NCBI GenBank assembly: GCA_046541515.1
Contig: JBKHDD010000008.1
Location: 1-64,000, forward strand
Direction of reading: 5' to 3'
Length of the DNA: 64,000 nucleotides
DNA from: CAYFVR01 sp046541515
GTDB taxonomy: Bacteria; Desulfobacterota; Desulfobacteria; Desulfobacterales; Desulfococcaceae
In this document: one piece after another, positions 1 through 8,010 of the stretch
Numbering within the stretch: position 1 is the first letter of the stretch
Layout of the letters: each line of letters begins with the position of its first letter
The notes under the pieces: model-generated
What the model saw: the letters and a program-made list of their open reading frames with translations, nothing else
Told to the model about the DNA's origin: nothing
Databases searched by the model: none
Made by a program: the position numbers and the translations under genes

Positions 1-1
1 T

Positions 2-169
2 TTCCTGCGGCAATATCCCAAGGGCGGCATCAAAATCCTGATGCTGGTGCTCAACAGCCTGCTCACCAAACTCCGCGCGGCCAACATGGAAATCATCCTG
101 GACCGCCAGTCCTTCTACAATCTGGACGAGGAAGACCCCCTAATTCAGGCGATTATGAAGGCGGAGTGA
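2..169 (+). CDS. C-terminal end of an unidentified protein (partial)
   Basis: The reading frame is open from the window edge for 55 codons and ends at TGA. The visible tail has a helix rich in Leu and Arg (PKGGIKILMLVLNSLLTKLR) followed by an acidic end. It resembles the last helix of cyclic-nucleotide-binding (CRP-like) sensor domains, where a Pro is followed by a Leu-rich helix and an L-x-x-LR-x-x-N pattern, but too little is visible to assign it. Function unassigned. Confidence 0.5.
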   Translation, partial: FLRQYPKGGIKILMLVLNSLLTKLRAANMEIILDRQSFYNLDEEDPLIQAIMKAE

Positions 170-281
170 ATTTCGCCCCCTCGCCGAGCCGCCCATTCCG
201 AACGGTCACCGTTCGCCGACCCGCTTCTTGTTTCGACGATTTCGCTCCTCCCGATACGGGTTCCGCCCGCCCGGGAAAATC

Positions 282-947
282 CTATCCCCGGCGCTTGAAA
301 AACTGCGGATTGCCCTCGATGAATTTGCGAATCCACCGTTCGAGAAAGGATTGGCTCCCGGCGGTTTTGAGGTAGCCGTATCCAAGCACCGCGATAATCC
401 ATGCGCCCAGCGTATCCACGATCAGGTCCCACATGGTGTCGGTCAGGCCGGAGGGATCGCCCAGCATTTCCTTTTGCATGTTCATCCCAAAAAACTGATC
501 CATGCCAAACTCGAATATCTCCCAGAGAGCGCCCATCCCAACCGCAAACAGAAAGGCAAAAAAGGCCACAAAACCGGGTTTCATGTGCACGTCGATGTCT
601 TCGGTTTCGTTCAATATGTACACCAGCAAGAAACCGATGATGCCAAGCAGAAAGCCGGACCCGGCGTGAAGGGCGATATCCCACCACCAGAAACGATGGT
701 AGTATCCGCGAACTTCCCCGAGAAACAGTGACGCGAAAACGAAGGCGATGGATAAAAGCACGAACTCGGGCGGAATCAGAACGCGGAACCTTCTTCTCAA
801 AAATAGAGGCGCAAAGGTGATCAAAATAATTCCGCTTGTGATCACGGCATTGAACCACTGCTTCGCCCATATCTCCACGAGAAATCCGACAAGCAGAATG
901 GCCTGAAGAAAAATGGTCAACCGCCGGTGCAACGATCCCTCTCTCAT
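282..947 (-). CDS. DUF2238/YjdF-like integral membrane protein
   Basis: This 221-residue protein has about six hydrophobic segments. Motifs typical of the YjdF/DUF2238 family are visible: an RFWWWDIALHAGSG stretch near residue 85, GALWEIFEFGMD near residue 140, and TDTMWDLIVDTLGA near residue 168. The biochemical role of the family is not established; conserved acidic and His residues inside membrane segments suggest transport or metal or lipid handling, which is inference. It ends in a basic KRRG tail on the cytoplasmic side. It stands alone, convergent with the partial gene before it, and the 195 bases upstream carry no other gene. ATG start at 947 with GGAGCGGTGA just upstream. Confidence 0.75.
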   Translation of the reverse strand: MREGSLHRRLTIFLQAILLVGFLVEIWAKQWFNAVITSGIILITFAPLFLRRRFRVLIPPEFVLLSIAFVFASLFLGEVRGYYHRFWWWDIALHAGSGFLLGIIGFLLVYILNETEDIDVHMKPGFVAFFAFLFAVGMGALWEIFEFGMDQFFGMNMQKEMLGDPSGLTDTMWDLIVDTLGAWIIAVLGYGYLKTAGSQSFLERWIRKFIEGNPQFFKRRG

Positions 948-1142
948 TCACCGCTCCTAAAATGGCGAAAATTGTGGCCATTTGCGGCTAAATCCGCATC
1001 CGGCGCCCGAAACGTCGAATTGGCCATGATCGTCCTTTCCGCTAACGAGGGCCAACCCGCTGTTCCGGAATAACAAATATTTAAAATCACCATATTTTTT
1101 TACGATCGACGAATTTTGAAATTGGGGTGGTCGAACCGATGT

Positions 1143-1562
1143 TCATGCGCTCCAAGGATTGAAAACCTGTAAGTAGTCCAACGCAAAATCCCGTTCATTC
1201 CGCGTTACCAAAACCAGGTTGTGGGTATACGCCGTTGCGGCGATAAGGCCATCCAAGGAAGACATCGTTTTTCCGATGTTTTGTGCCTTTCCTTGAATGA
1301 CGCCCCAATTTTCGGCCACCGCCACGCCGATCGGATAAATCCTGTTTTGGTAATCTTCCAGTAACGTGTTCAGCCAATTTTCCAGGCTATTTTTCCGTTG
1401 GGATTCCGGAAGTCTCGTCAACCCTTTTCGGATTTCGCCGATGGTGACAACACTCAAAAACAAGCTTTCTTCGGGTACGCCGGCAATCCAATTGAGCACC
1501 TTCTTTAGCGGCTTCGGCCTGACCAACTCCGAGATGACGCAGGTGTCCAGCAGGTAATTCAC
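1143..1562 (-). CDS. vapC: PIN-domain toxin, VapC/FitB type
   Basis: This 139-residue protein is a PIN-domain endoribonuclease of the kind that cleaves tRNA or rRNA when not held by its antitoxin. The acidic metal-binding residues are all present: Asp6 (LLDT), Glu12, Glu43 (TIGEIRKG), Asp104 (SLDGLIAATA) and Asp125 (NERDF). Length is normal for the family. The start is GTG and overlaps the antitoxin stop by four bases (GTGA), the usual translational coupling of these pairs. Nothing suggests inactivation. Confidence 0.88.
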   Translation of the reverse strand: MNYLLDTCVISELVRPKPLKKVLNWIAGVPEESLFLSVVTIGEIRKGLTRLPESQRKNSLENWLNTLLEDYQNRIYPIGVAVAENWGVIQGKAQNIGKTMSSLDGLIAATAYTHNLVLVTRNERDFALDYLQVFNPWSA

Positions 1563-1810
1563 AACTCCAGATCCCTCGGGACATCCTTTTGCCGTTCAAG
1601 GTCAAAATCATCTTCCATTTTCGGACAATCGAGCAGGAATTCCTTGAAAGACGGTTTGTTGGAAGTCAATTTTTCATATTCTTCCACGGATAAAACCACC
1701 ACCGCCTTTTTTCCTCTCCGAGTGACCAGCTGAGGCCCAAGTTTCAACGCATCATCAACGATTTTGCTAAACTTGGCTTTGGCATCCTGCAATTTCCATG
1801 TGGTTTCCAT
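1559..1810 (-). CDS. Phd/YefM-type antitoxin of the VapC pair
   Basis: The protein starts METTWKLQDAKAKFSKIVDD and continues with LVTRRGKKAVVVLSVEEYEKL, the classic Phd/YefM fold: an N-terminal DNA-binding part, then a strand with the RRGK-AVVVLS motif. The acidic C-terminus (PKMEDDFDLERQKDVPRDLEL) would wrap the toxin. The frame is open further upstream to 1879, but family proteins begin at this Met, so 1810 is preferred (83 residues). By analogy it should autorepress the operon. Confidence 0.85.
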   Translation of the reverse strand: METTWKLQDAKAKFSKIVDDALKLGPQLVTRRGKKAVVVLSVEEYEKLTSNKPSFKEFLLDCPKMEDDFDLERQKDVPRDLEL

Positions 1811-2016
1811 GTTTTTCTCCCACCAATCAATGCTCTTTTCAATGAAGGCTCCGTTTTCGTCTTCCTCGACTCGTCTCACTGGTCAGTCTAGTCATGAAAC
1901 AGGGGCGATGTCAAACTTGGAAGGGGAAAAAGGCTCGACGAAAGCTTCAGCGTATCGCTTTTTGGTGGGCCGGGGAAGGGCTCCGGGACAGAATTCATCC
2001 AGCGCAGACGGAGATA

Positions 2017-2166
2017 AGGGACTCGGAATTTGTCAATGTACCGTTTTCATCCCAATGCCGTTTTTTGACGAAATCGGGTAGGGGCGAATTGCATTCGCCC
2101 TTGCGCAATCTTGCACGGTTGAGCAATGGAAATCCAAAACGGTATTTCAGCTGTTGCTGAGTCCCT
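2017..2166 (-). repeat. MITE-like repeat, copy A
   Basis: A 150-bp unit bounded by inverted AGGGACTC (2017-2024) and GAGTCCCT (2159-2166). It has an inner inverted pair ACCGTTTT/AAAACGG and a central hairpin GGGCGAATGCAATTCGCCC (read on the minus strand; 7-bp stem, 5-nt loop). It matches, in opposite orientation, the unit at 51839-51990 over nearly its whole length, and the core of 60886-60975. No coding capacity is seen, so it looks like a non-autonomous mobile or REP-like element. It lies between the toxin-antitoxin locus and the KamA-like gene. Confidence 0.75.
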
Positions 2167-2236
2167 AAGCTGTTTGCCGAGGTCATCCAAGTCGTACCCA
2201 GCTTAATGACACGCCTTTTTCACGCATTTTAATGCA

Positions 2237-2265
2237 GGGGGCGTATGCCGAAGCAATACGCCCCC
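2237..2265. terminator. Inverted repeat downstream of the KamA-like gene
   Basis: GGGGGCGTA and TACGCCCCC form a perfect 9-bp stem with an 11-nt loop about 80 bases past the stop of the minus-strand radical SAM gene. No clear U-tract follows on either side, so it may be a weak terminator or an mRNA 3' stabiliser. Confidence 0.4.
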
Positions 2266-2341
2266 GTTCCAAAACCAAACGAAAAAGTTTCAGATTTACA
2301 GCCCGGCAACGAAAGCCGATTCCCGACCAACGGCGAATTCT

Positions 2342-4831
2342 TCAGAATCCAAGCCCATCTTTCACCATGAACCCATCCGAAGACGTCATCCCCGCCACCG
2401 GAATCCATGGAACGCCCGCATCGTCCACCTCGACACCGGCCGGCCACTGAAATCCCTCGGCCATTCCGTGGAAATAAGCGAGATCGTAGGGCGGCAAGCC
2501 AACCCAAAGTTTGCCATCCACCATGGCCATCCGACCCGTGAGGCCGAAATCGACCTCGCCGAGTTCCGTTTGGACGATGTAGCGCGGGATTTCCCGTCCG
2601 CTGCCATTTCGGCGAACCCGGGTGGCGATGTCGATGACGTCGGCGGTGTCGATGGGACGCTCCCGGTTCCATTCGGCCTGAATGGGCAGCCCGGCGGCGA
2701 CCAGATGGTGAAATTCGATTCCCGCGTTTCGGCAGTTATAGGCGAGCTGGTGAATCACGTCGGGATGGTCGTTGATTCCCACCAGCAGGGGCGTCACCGC
2801 GTAGACGGTGATTCCCCGCTCCCGAAGGATATCGGCCAGGGTTTCCTGTTCATTGGTGATCTGTTCGGACAGAAAAACCGGCGTTTCAATCTCCAGCCGA
2901 AGCGGCTTTGCAATGGAAAGCCGGTTCATCGCGGCCAGGCGATCCACCACGCCCAGGGTAAACGCGCCGGGATCGTCGATGAAGGCCGGACTCCGCAGCC
3001 GAATCGCGTTGACGTGGTTCATCTCCCGCAGGCCAGACGCCAACCGGGCGATGGGCGTCAGGCTCGCCAAGGCGTCCCGCTCCCCCGCGACCACCACATC
3101 GGTAATTGCCTCGTTGTCGCGGATGTACGCCAACGCCGCGTCCACCGCCTCCGGATTCACCGCCGCCCGCGTCCGGTGCAGTCGCTGGACGCCGTCCACG
3201 CCGGTGGGGACGATGGGCACGGATTCGGAGAGGCCGGAAACCGCCCGCTTCCAGAGATCGGAAACCACGGACGGCTCCGGATTCGGCGCTTCCCGGGGCG
3301 GCCGGGCCGGACGGGGGCCGAGGAACAGCGAGGGATCGCCGATTTTCGCCATGTAGCGGACGTCGAAGGTTCCCTCGGCGTTGGGCCGCACCACCGGTTG
3401 CTCCCCGGCCCCGGGCGCGAAGGACCGGAAATATTCCGGCGTGTAGGGCGAACGGACCCAGAAAAAGTTTTCGTCGTCGGGATCGGGCTCCACGGCCCAG
3501 CCGCTGGTGAACCAGTCCAGCTTTCCGATGGGCGTGGCGGTGCAAATGCGCGGCATGGCCCGGTCGGTCAGACGCCGCCGAAGCTGGACCCCGGCGTTTA
3601 ATCCCTTGGAAATGGGCGACCAGTAAATGCTGTTCCCCTGAATCGGGCTGCACGGGATGTAGATGTAGTGCATTTCCGCGCCCGCGCCGCGCAGGGCGGA
3701 GAACAGGCGGGTCAGCTCCGGCCCTTGGTCGTTGCAGTCGTTCAGGAACGGCGTCTGAACGTAGACCGGGATGCCGCTGCTGGCCAGATCGGAAATGATG
3801 TCCAGGCTTTGGGGCGAAAGTTCGTCCGGATGGATGAAGTGGGTGGCCAGCTCCACCCGTTTTCCGCGAAGGGAGGCTTCCAGCCGTTTCCGCTTCATGA
3901 AATTCCGCCAGGCGCCTTCCTCCCCGAAAAACAGGTTGGGATAGTAGGCCGCGGAACGGGTCGCCAACCGAAGCGTCTTGACGTGGGGAACCTCCAACAG
4001 GCCGTCCACCGCCGCCGTGAGGGTTTCCCGGTTCATGAACGGATCGCCGCCGGTCAGGACCATTTCCTTCACCTCCGGCGACCGGGCGATATGGGCGACC
4101 GCCCGCACCACGTCGGCGGGAGTGGGATCGGGCTGGGTGCGGCAGTCCTTGTGCTTGCGGAAGCAGAAGCGGCAGTAGACGGGGCAGGCCATGTTCAACA
4201 CGAAGATCACCCGGTTCCGGTACATCTGCTCCAGCAATCCCTGGTGGAACTGGCCAATCCAGGTGTTGGTCATGCCCACCGGGTCCAGCTCCTCCAGAAA
4301 GGGCATGTACTGGTAGGCCACGTTTCGGGAGACCCGCATTTGGCGGATGGTGTGCAGGGAAAACCGGACGGGATAGCGTTCCAGCACGCGCTGCATGGCG
4401 TCCCGGTCGCTTTCCGGCAGGCGGAGGTTGGTCAGCCGCTCCAGCTTGTCCACGTCCTTCACCGCCACGAAGCGTGCGCCGGGGATCAGTTCTTCCAGCA
4501 GAGAAACCAGCAGGGGGACGGGCAGGCGAAGTCCATTCATGGACAATTGGCCGGTGTTGTCGCTGTTCGCGGTTTCCAGCCGATTCATCAGATCCCCGAA
4601 GAATCCGGCTGGATTTTCGGGATACCCCGCCGCGTCGATCATCCGTTCAAATCGGGTTTCTCCGTCCCCGTCGCCGACCACCGCGCGGAATTCCGGCTCC
4701 ACCAGGGGCGAATCGGTGAAGCATTCCAAGAAATCCAGGGCGGTCCGCCCCAGAGTTTCCAAAGAAACCGTCACTTGTCCTTCGGCCCCGCCGCGCCAGT
4801 TTACCGGAAACATCCGCCGCTCAAATCGCAT
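2342..4831 (-). CDS. KamA-family radical SAM protein, double length (lysine 2,3-aminomutase-like)
   Basis: The 829-residue protein is about twice the length of a lysine 2,3-aminomutase. The first half holds the radical SAM cluster site CPVYCRFC (Cys216, Cys220, Cys223), then a KamA-type barrel with VLTGGDPFMN (about 258-267), an R-L-A-T-R strand and the HFIHPDELS motif. Residues about 556-766 repeat this barrel: AAVNPEAVDAALAYI aligns with PTPADVVRAVAHI, ITDVVVAGERDAL with VKEMVLTGGDPFM, and a VYAVTPLLVGIND strand with VYVQTPFLNDCND. The repeat has lost all cluster cysteines. Next to ablB it most likely makes beta-lysine from lysine for the osmolyte N-epsilon-acetyl-beta-lysine, but substrate is inferred. 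The frame extends to 4882; ATG 4831 is preferred because GGGGGATGG lies just before it. Confidence 0.8.
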   Translation of the reverse strand: MRFERRMFPVNWRGGAEGQVTVSLETLGRTALDFLECFTDSPLVEPEFRAVVGDGDGETRFERMIDAAGYPENPAGFFGDLMNRLETANSDNTGQLSMNGLRLPVPLLVSLLEELIPGARFVAVKDVDKLERLTNLRLPESDRDAMQRVLERYPVRFSLHTIRQMRVSRNVAYQYMPFLEELDPVGMTNTWIGQFHQGLLEQMYRNRVIFVLNMACPVYCRFCFRKHKDCRTQPDPTPADVVRAVAHIARSPEVKEMVLTGGDPFMNRETLTAAVDGLLEVPHVKTLRLATRSAAYYPNLFFGEEGAWRNFMKRKRLEASLRGKRVELATHFIHPDELSPQSLDIISDLASSGIPVYVQTPFLNDCNDQGPELTRLFSALRGAGAEMHYIYIPCSPIQGNSIYWSPISKGLNAGVQLRRRLTDRAMPRICTATPIGKLDWFTSGWAVEPDPDDENFFWVRSPYTPEYFRSFAPGAGEQPVVRPNAEGTFDVRYMAKIGDPSLFLGPRPARPPREAPNPEPSVVSDLWKRAVSGLSESVPIVPTGVDGVQRLHRTRAAVNPEAVDAALAYIRDNEAITDVVVAGERDALASLTPIARLASGLREMNHVNAIRLRSPAFIDDPGAFTLGVVDRLAAMNRLSIAKPLRLEIETPVFLSEQITNEQETLADILRERGITVYAVTPLLVGINDHPDVIHQLAYNCRNAGIEFHHLVAAGLPIQAEWNRERPIDTADVIDIATRVRRNGSGREIPRYIVQTELGEVDFGLTGRMAMVDGKLWVGLPPYDLAYFHGMAEGFQWPAGVEVDDAGVPWIPVAGMTSSDGFMVKDGLGF

Positions 4832-5050
4832 GATCCATCCCCCCGTTTTGCCCTTGGATTCCCCGGCGACGATCAAGATCATACGTCGGGAAAACCGGAA
4901 TTTTTGTTTCCGCCAAAAGAAAAACCGGGATCATTTTTCATCCCGGCTTCTTGAACTCGCGCCCCTATACCGCCACCGGGCCGGCCTGTCAAACCGGATC
5001 GCGAGGCCCTTTTTGAACCGACGGAAATTCCTGGAGCGGACCGTCGAGGC

Positions 5051-5896
5051 TCAGGCGTCATTCCTCTCGAGGGCCAACTCCGTTTCCAGGTTGGCCAGCA
5101 TGGTTTCCAACTCCTCAGTTCCCAAGAGCCTCAGCGATTCCTTCGGGGTTTGGGGGCGTTTGAGGAGGCGCTGGATGAGTTGGATCTGGCCAATCAGTTG
5201 CCCCTTCTCCAACCCCTCCTCTCTACCTTCTTCTTTCCCTTTCTCCTTGCCTTGCTGAATCAACTCCTGGACGGCAACCGATTCCTCAAGAGGGCTTAGC
5301 TGAATCATCTTTCGTATCTCCTCGAGGGTAAGGGTTTTGAAACGCTGCAAGATGGCGTATTCCAGCAACTCCTCCAAACTTTTCCTTCGCTCTTCCGGCA
5401 GCCCCATGGCGTCGATTCCCGCCGTCCACTCGCCGACCGCCCGAGGCAGTTCCGCCTTGTCTTCCAGCGTCAACGGTTTGAGGACAACCAGCGGGGTGGC
5501 GTTGTCGGCGATGTTTTTCAGGCATTCACCAAGATCACATTTCAGGAACCGATTGGGCGGCGCGGGAACCAGCGGCGGATTGCCCGGGTCGAAAGCCATG
5601 TCGATAAACAGCACGATAGCGACGAATGGGCGATCGTTTTCGCGTTGCTCGTGGAACGCGCAAGTTTCTCGGAAGAGCCTCCAATAGATATTGTTGTCCC
5701 GGTAGCCCTGGATTTCAAGGAAAATATCGGGACCGTCGGCGTCCACGTTCTTGAAATAGCCGTCGAATCGCTTTTCCGTGCTTTTGACGGTTATGCTCTC
5801 GAAGCGATAGGTCCCTTGGACATTCAGTTGAACCAGTTCCAGCAGGCTTTCGGGGCTGAAGCGGAAGAGTTCGTAAAACAGCTCGTCGGTTTTCAT
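5051..5896 (-). CDS. DUF2887 / Rpn-like PD-(D/E)XK family protein
   Basis: This 281-residue protein begins MKTDELFYELFRFSPESLLEL, a signature N-terminus of DUF2887, a family related to the Rpn (YhgA-like) recombination-promoting nucleases often annotated as putative transposases. A nuclease-like core is visible: GYFKNVDADGPDIFLEIQGY carries the D...ExQ pattern of PD-(D/E)XK enzymes, followed by NIYWRLFRE. The C-terminus is a charged GKEKGKEEGREEGLEKGQ tail typical of these proteins, then a short helical end. Start ATG 5896 overlaps the ablB stop by four bases. It separates ablB from the KamA-like gene. A mobile or selfish gene lodged in the operon is inferred. Confidence 0.75.
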   Translation of the reverse strand: MKTDELFYELFRFSPESLLELVQLNVQGTYRFESITVKSTEKRFDGYFKNVDADGPDIFLEIQGYRDNNIYWRLFRETCAFHEQRENDRPFVAIVLFIDMAFDPGNPPLVPAPPNRFLKCDLGECLKNIADNATPLVVLKPLTLEDKAELPRAVGEWTAGIDAMGLPEERRKSLEELLEYAILQRFKTLTLEEIRKMIQLSPLEESVAVQELIQQGKEKGKEEGREEGLEKGQLIGQIQLIQRLLKRPQTPKESLRLLGTEELETMLANLETELALERNDA

Positions 5897-6900
5897 GGCA
5901 ATCCCTGCGCTCCCGCGGAATCGTCCAGCCGCTTGTACCAGACATTCATGCTCTCGATCCGCCCGGCGATGTGGGTGTTGTTGACCAGGGTGCCGGCGAA
6001 GGCGTAGCCGCTTTGGGCGAAGGCGAGGTTCATTCCGGGCGAGCCGGCGCGGGCGATGGTGTAGGCGGTGCGGATACCGAAATTCCGGACCTCCTTTTCC
6101 ATTCGGGCCAGCAAGCGCCGGGCGAGTCCGTGGCGGCGGAATTCGGGAAGGGTGGCGAAATCGGTCATTTCGACGTTCCGGTCGGACGGGTCCATTTCTG
6201 CGGCGGATATGGCTGCGAGCGTTCCGTCCCATTCGGCCCCGACGTACAACACATGATTCTCCATGCAGGACCGCAAATAGTCGGGATCGAGGATGGGAAA
6301 CGGGTAGCTGGGGAACACCGCCCGGTACAAGGCCGCCATCTTTGTCGTATCCGCTGGCCGGAGAATTCGGAACCGGACGGGAGAAAGGGTCGAGGGCCCC
6401 GAAGCGGAACGGAAAGTTTCATCCCAATCGCACCATTCCGGGGATTCCGAGGAATCTTTTTCCCCTGACCCGCCGGAGAATTTCGGATTCGAAGGCCGAC
6501 CGGAGCTTTCCCCGGAATTTTCCTTGGGCAAATTCGTAAAATCCTTGGCCTCCCCCGCGGCGTCCCGCGCCAGCGCAAGCACCGACGCCACGGCCTCCGG
6601 CGCGGTTTCCCGTCGCCGCTTCGGGTTCGGATAGCGGGCCATGAAGCAGGCTGCTTCCAGGCCGGAGAAAAACCCCGGAACGAAGGCTTCCCGGCGATAA
6701 CCGGCCTGGAGAAAAGCGGGCTCGGACGATTCGGGAATTTTGACAAAAATCTTCCCGTATTCCCCGGCTTGGGCGAGATCGTCCAGATCATCCAGGATTC
6801 CCGGCAGGTCGGAAGGGTCCAGCTTCATCAAATAGATGCGCCGGTTCACCTTCCCATGCTGCACCCGGGAATTCCCCATCCACGCCAATCGATCCGCCAT
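5893..6900 (-). CDS. ablB: Putative beta-lysine N-acetyltransferase
   Basis: The 335-residue protein carries the AblB pattern: HGKVNRRIYLMKL near residue 15, then LDDLDDLAQAGEYGKIFVKIP and GYRREAFVPGFFSGLEAACFMARY. A C-terminal GNAT domain follows (about 175-320) with FATLPEFRRHGLARRLLARME as the acetyl-CoA loop. AblB acetylates beta-lysine to N-epsilon-acetyl-beta-lysine, a compatible solute of methanogens and some bacteria. A Ser/Pro/Gly-rich linker of about 45 residues (around 115-165) between the two parts is longer than usual. RBS AAAGGGGGGC precedes ATG 6900. It is the first gene of the abl operon. Confidence 0.82.
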   Translation of the reverse strand: MADRLAWMGNSRVQHGKVNRRIYLMKLDPSDLPGILDDLDDLAQAGEYGKIFVKIPESSEPAFLQAGYRREAFVPGFFSGLEAACFMARYPNPKRRRETAPEAVASVLALARDAAGEAKDFTNLPKENSGESSGRPSNPKFSGGSGEKDSSESPEWCDWDETFRSASGPSTLSPVRFRILRPADTTKMAALYRAVFPSYPFPILDPDYLRSCMENHVLYVGAEWDGTLAAISAAEMDPSDRNVEMTDFATLPEFRRHGLARRLLARMEKEVRNFGIRTAYTIARAGSPGMNLAFAQSGYAFAGTLVNNTHIAGRIESMNVWYKRLDDSAGAQGLP

Positions 6901-6931
6901 TCGCCCCCCTTTGGGTAATATTTCATTGCAA

Positions 6932-6961
6932 AGGCTACCGGAGGTCGTCCCGGCGTGTCAA
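6932..6961 (-). promoter_or_regulatory. Candidate sigma-70 promoter of the abl operon
   Basis: On the minus strand TTGACA (6961-6956) is followed after 18 bases by TAGCCT (6937-6932), about 30 bases before the ablB start. The -35 box is perfect; the -10 box is weak. Confidence 0.45.
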
Positions 6962-7030
6962 GAAAGGTTCGCCGATGGCGGGCTTAAGTGTACTGAATCA
7001 CAACCCAAATGCAAATCTTCGCCGTTCCGC

Positions 7031-7059
7031 TTGACATGTCGGATTTTTTAATCTAATAA
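7031..7059 (+). promoter_or_regulatory. Candidate sigma-70 promoter of the ABC importer operon
   Basis: TTGACA at 7031-7036 and TAATAA at 7054-7059 are spaced by 17 bases inside an AT-rich stretch, 85 bases before the first permease gene. The -35 is perfect; the -10 match is moderate. No operator repeat is evident. Confidence 0.45.
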
Positions 7060-7143
7060 ATACAAATCTTTAAACATCGCGCACGGGAATCGTCCGAATC
7101 GCGGCCGGGTCCGGAGCGATGCCAACGGGGTTCCGTTCCGCCA

Positions 7144-8004
7144 ATGAAATCCGATTCCTGGAAACCGTGGGCGCTCCTTTCCCCCGCCCTGACCGCCGTC
7201 TTTTTCCTGCTGGTCATTCCCGTCTGCTTCATCATCGTCTACAGCTTCTGGCTGCGCGCCCCCAGCGGCGCCGACATTCCCGCCTTTCAATTCGGCAACT
7301 ACGCCAAATTTTTCGAAGACATGTTCTACCCCTCGATTCTGTTCCGCACCATCCGGGTCAGCCTGGAGACGGTGGCGCTGTGCCTGTTGATGGGCTACAT
7401 CCCGGCCTATTTTTTCTATCGGACCGAAACCCGGCACAAATCCCTGCTCCTCTTGCTGATCATGCTGCCGTTCTGGATCAGCTTCATCATCCGAACCCTG
7501 AGCTGGATCAACATCCTCGGCGACACCGGCCTCATCAATTTCGTTTTGATACGCCTGGGCATCCTGGAAGAGCCTTTGAGCATGCTCTACAACGAGGGCG
7601 CGGTGCTCATGGGATTGCTCCAGTACCTGCTGCCGTTCATGATTCTCAACGTCTACGTCAGCCTGGAAGGCATTGACCGCAGTTTGCTGGAGGCGGCCCG
7701 GAGCTTGGGTTGCACCGAGTGGCAGGCGTTCAAGGAGGTCGTGCTGCCCCTGAGCCTGCCGGGCGTCAGCGCCGGTTGTCTTCTGGTCTTCGTGCTCACG
7801 GCCGGGACCTATCTGCCGCCCATGATCCTCGGCGGACCGGGCAACGACATGATCGCCAACCTGATCTTCAAGCGGATCATCGGGACCTTGGACTGGCCCT
7901 TCGGGTCGGCCATCAGCGTTCTTCTGCTGGGACTGCTGGCGATTATCGTGTCCATTTACAACCGGTATCTGGGAATCAACCAGATATTCAAGACGTTTCA
8001 GTAG
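7144..8004 (+). CDS. ABC transporter permease, PotB-like
   Basis: This 286-residue inner-membrane permease belongs to the spermidine/putrescine-type (MetI-like fold) importers. About six membrane segments are visible, starting ALLSPALTAVFFLLVIPVCF. The EAA loop that docks on the ATPase is seen as EAARSLGCTEWQAFKEVVLP near residue 184. It is the first gene of an importer operon whose other parts are PotC-, PotD- and PotA-like, and whose last two genes are catabolic enzymes. The import substrate is therefore more likely an amino acid-like or betaine-like compound than a polyamine, which is inference. Confidence 0.88.
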   Translation: MKSDSWKPWALLSPALTAVFFLLVIPVCFIIVYSFWLRAPSGADIPAFQFGNYAKFFEDMFYPSILFRTIRVSLETVALCLLMGYIPAYFFYRTETRHKSLLLLLIMLPFWISFIIRTLSWINILGDTGLINFVLIRLGILEEPLSMLYNEGAVLMGLLQYLLPFMILNVYVSLEGIDRSLLEAARSLGCTEWQAFKEVVLPLSLPGVSAGCLLVFVLTAGTYLPPMILGGPGNDMIANLIFKRIIGTLDWPFGSAISVLLLGLLAIIVSIYNRYLGINQIFKTFQ

Positions 8005-8010
8005 GCGCCC

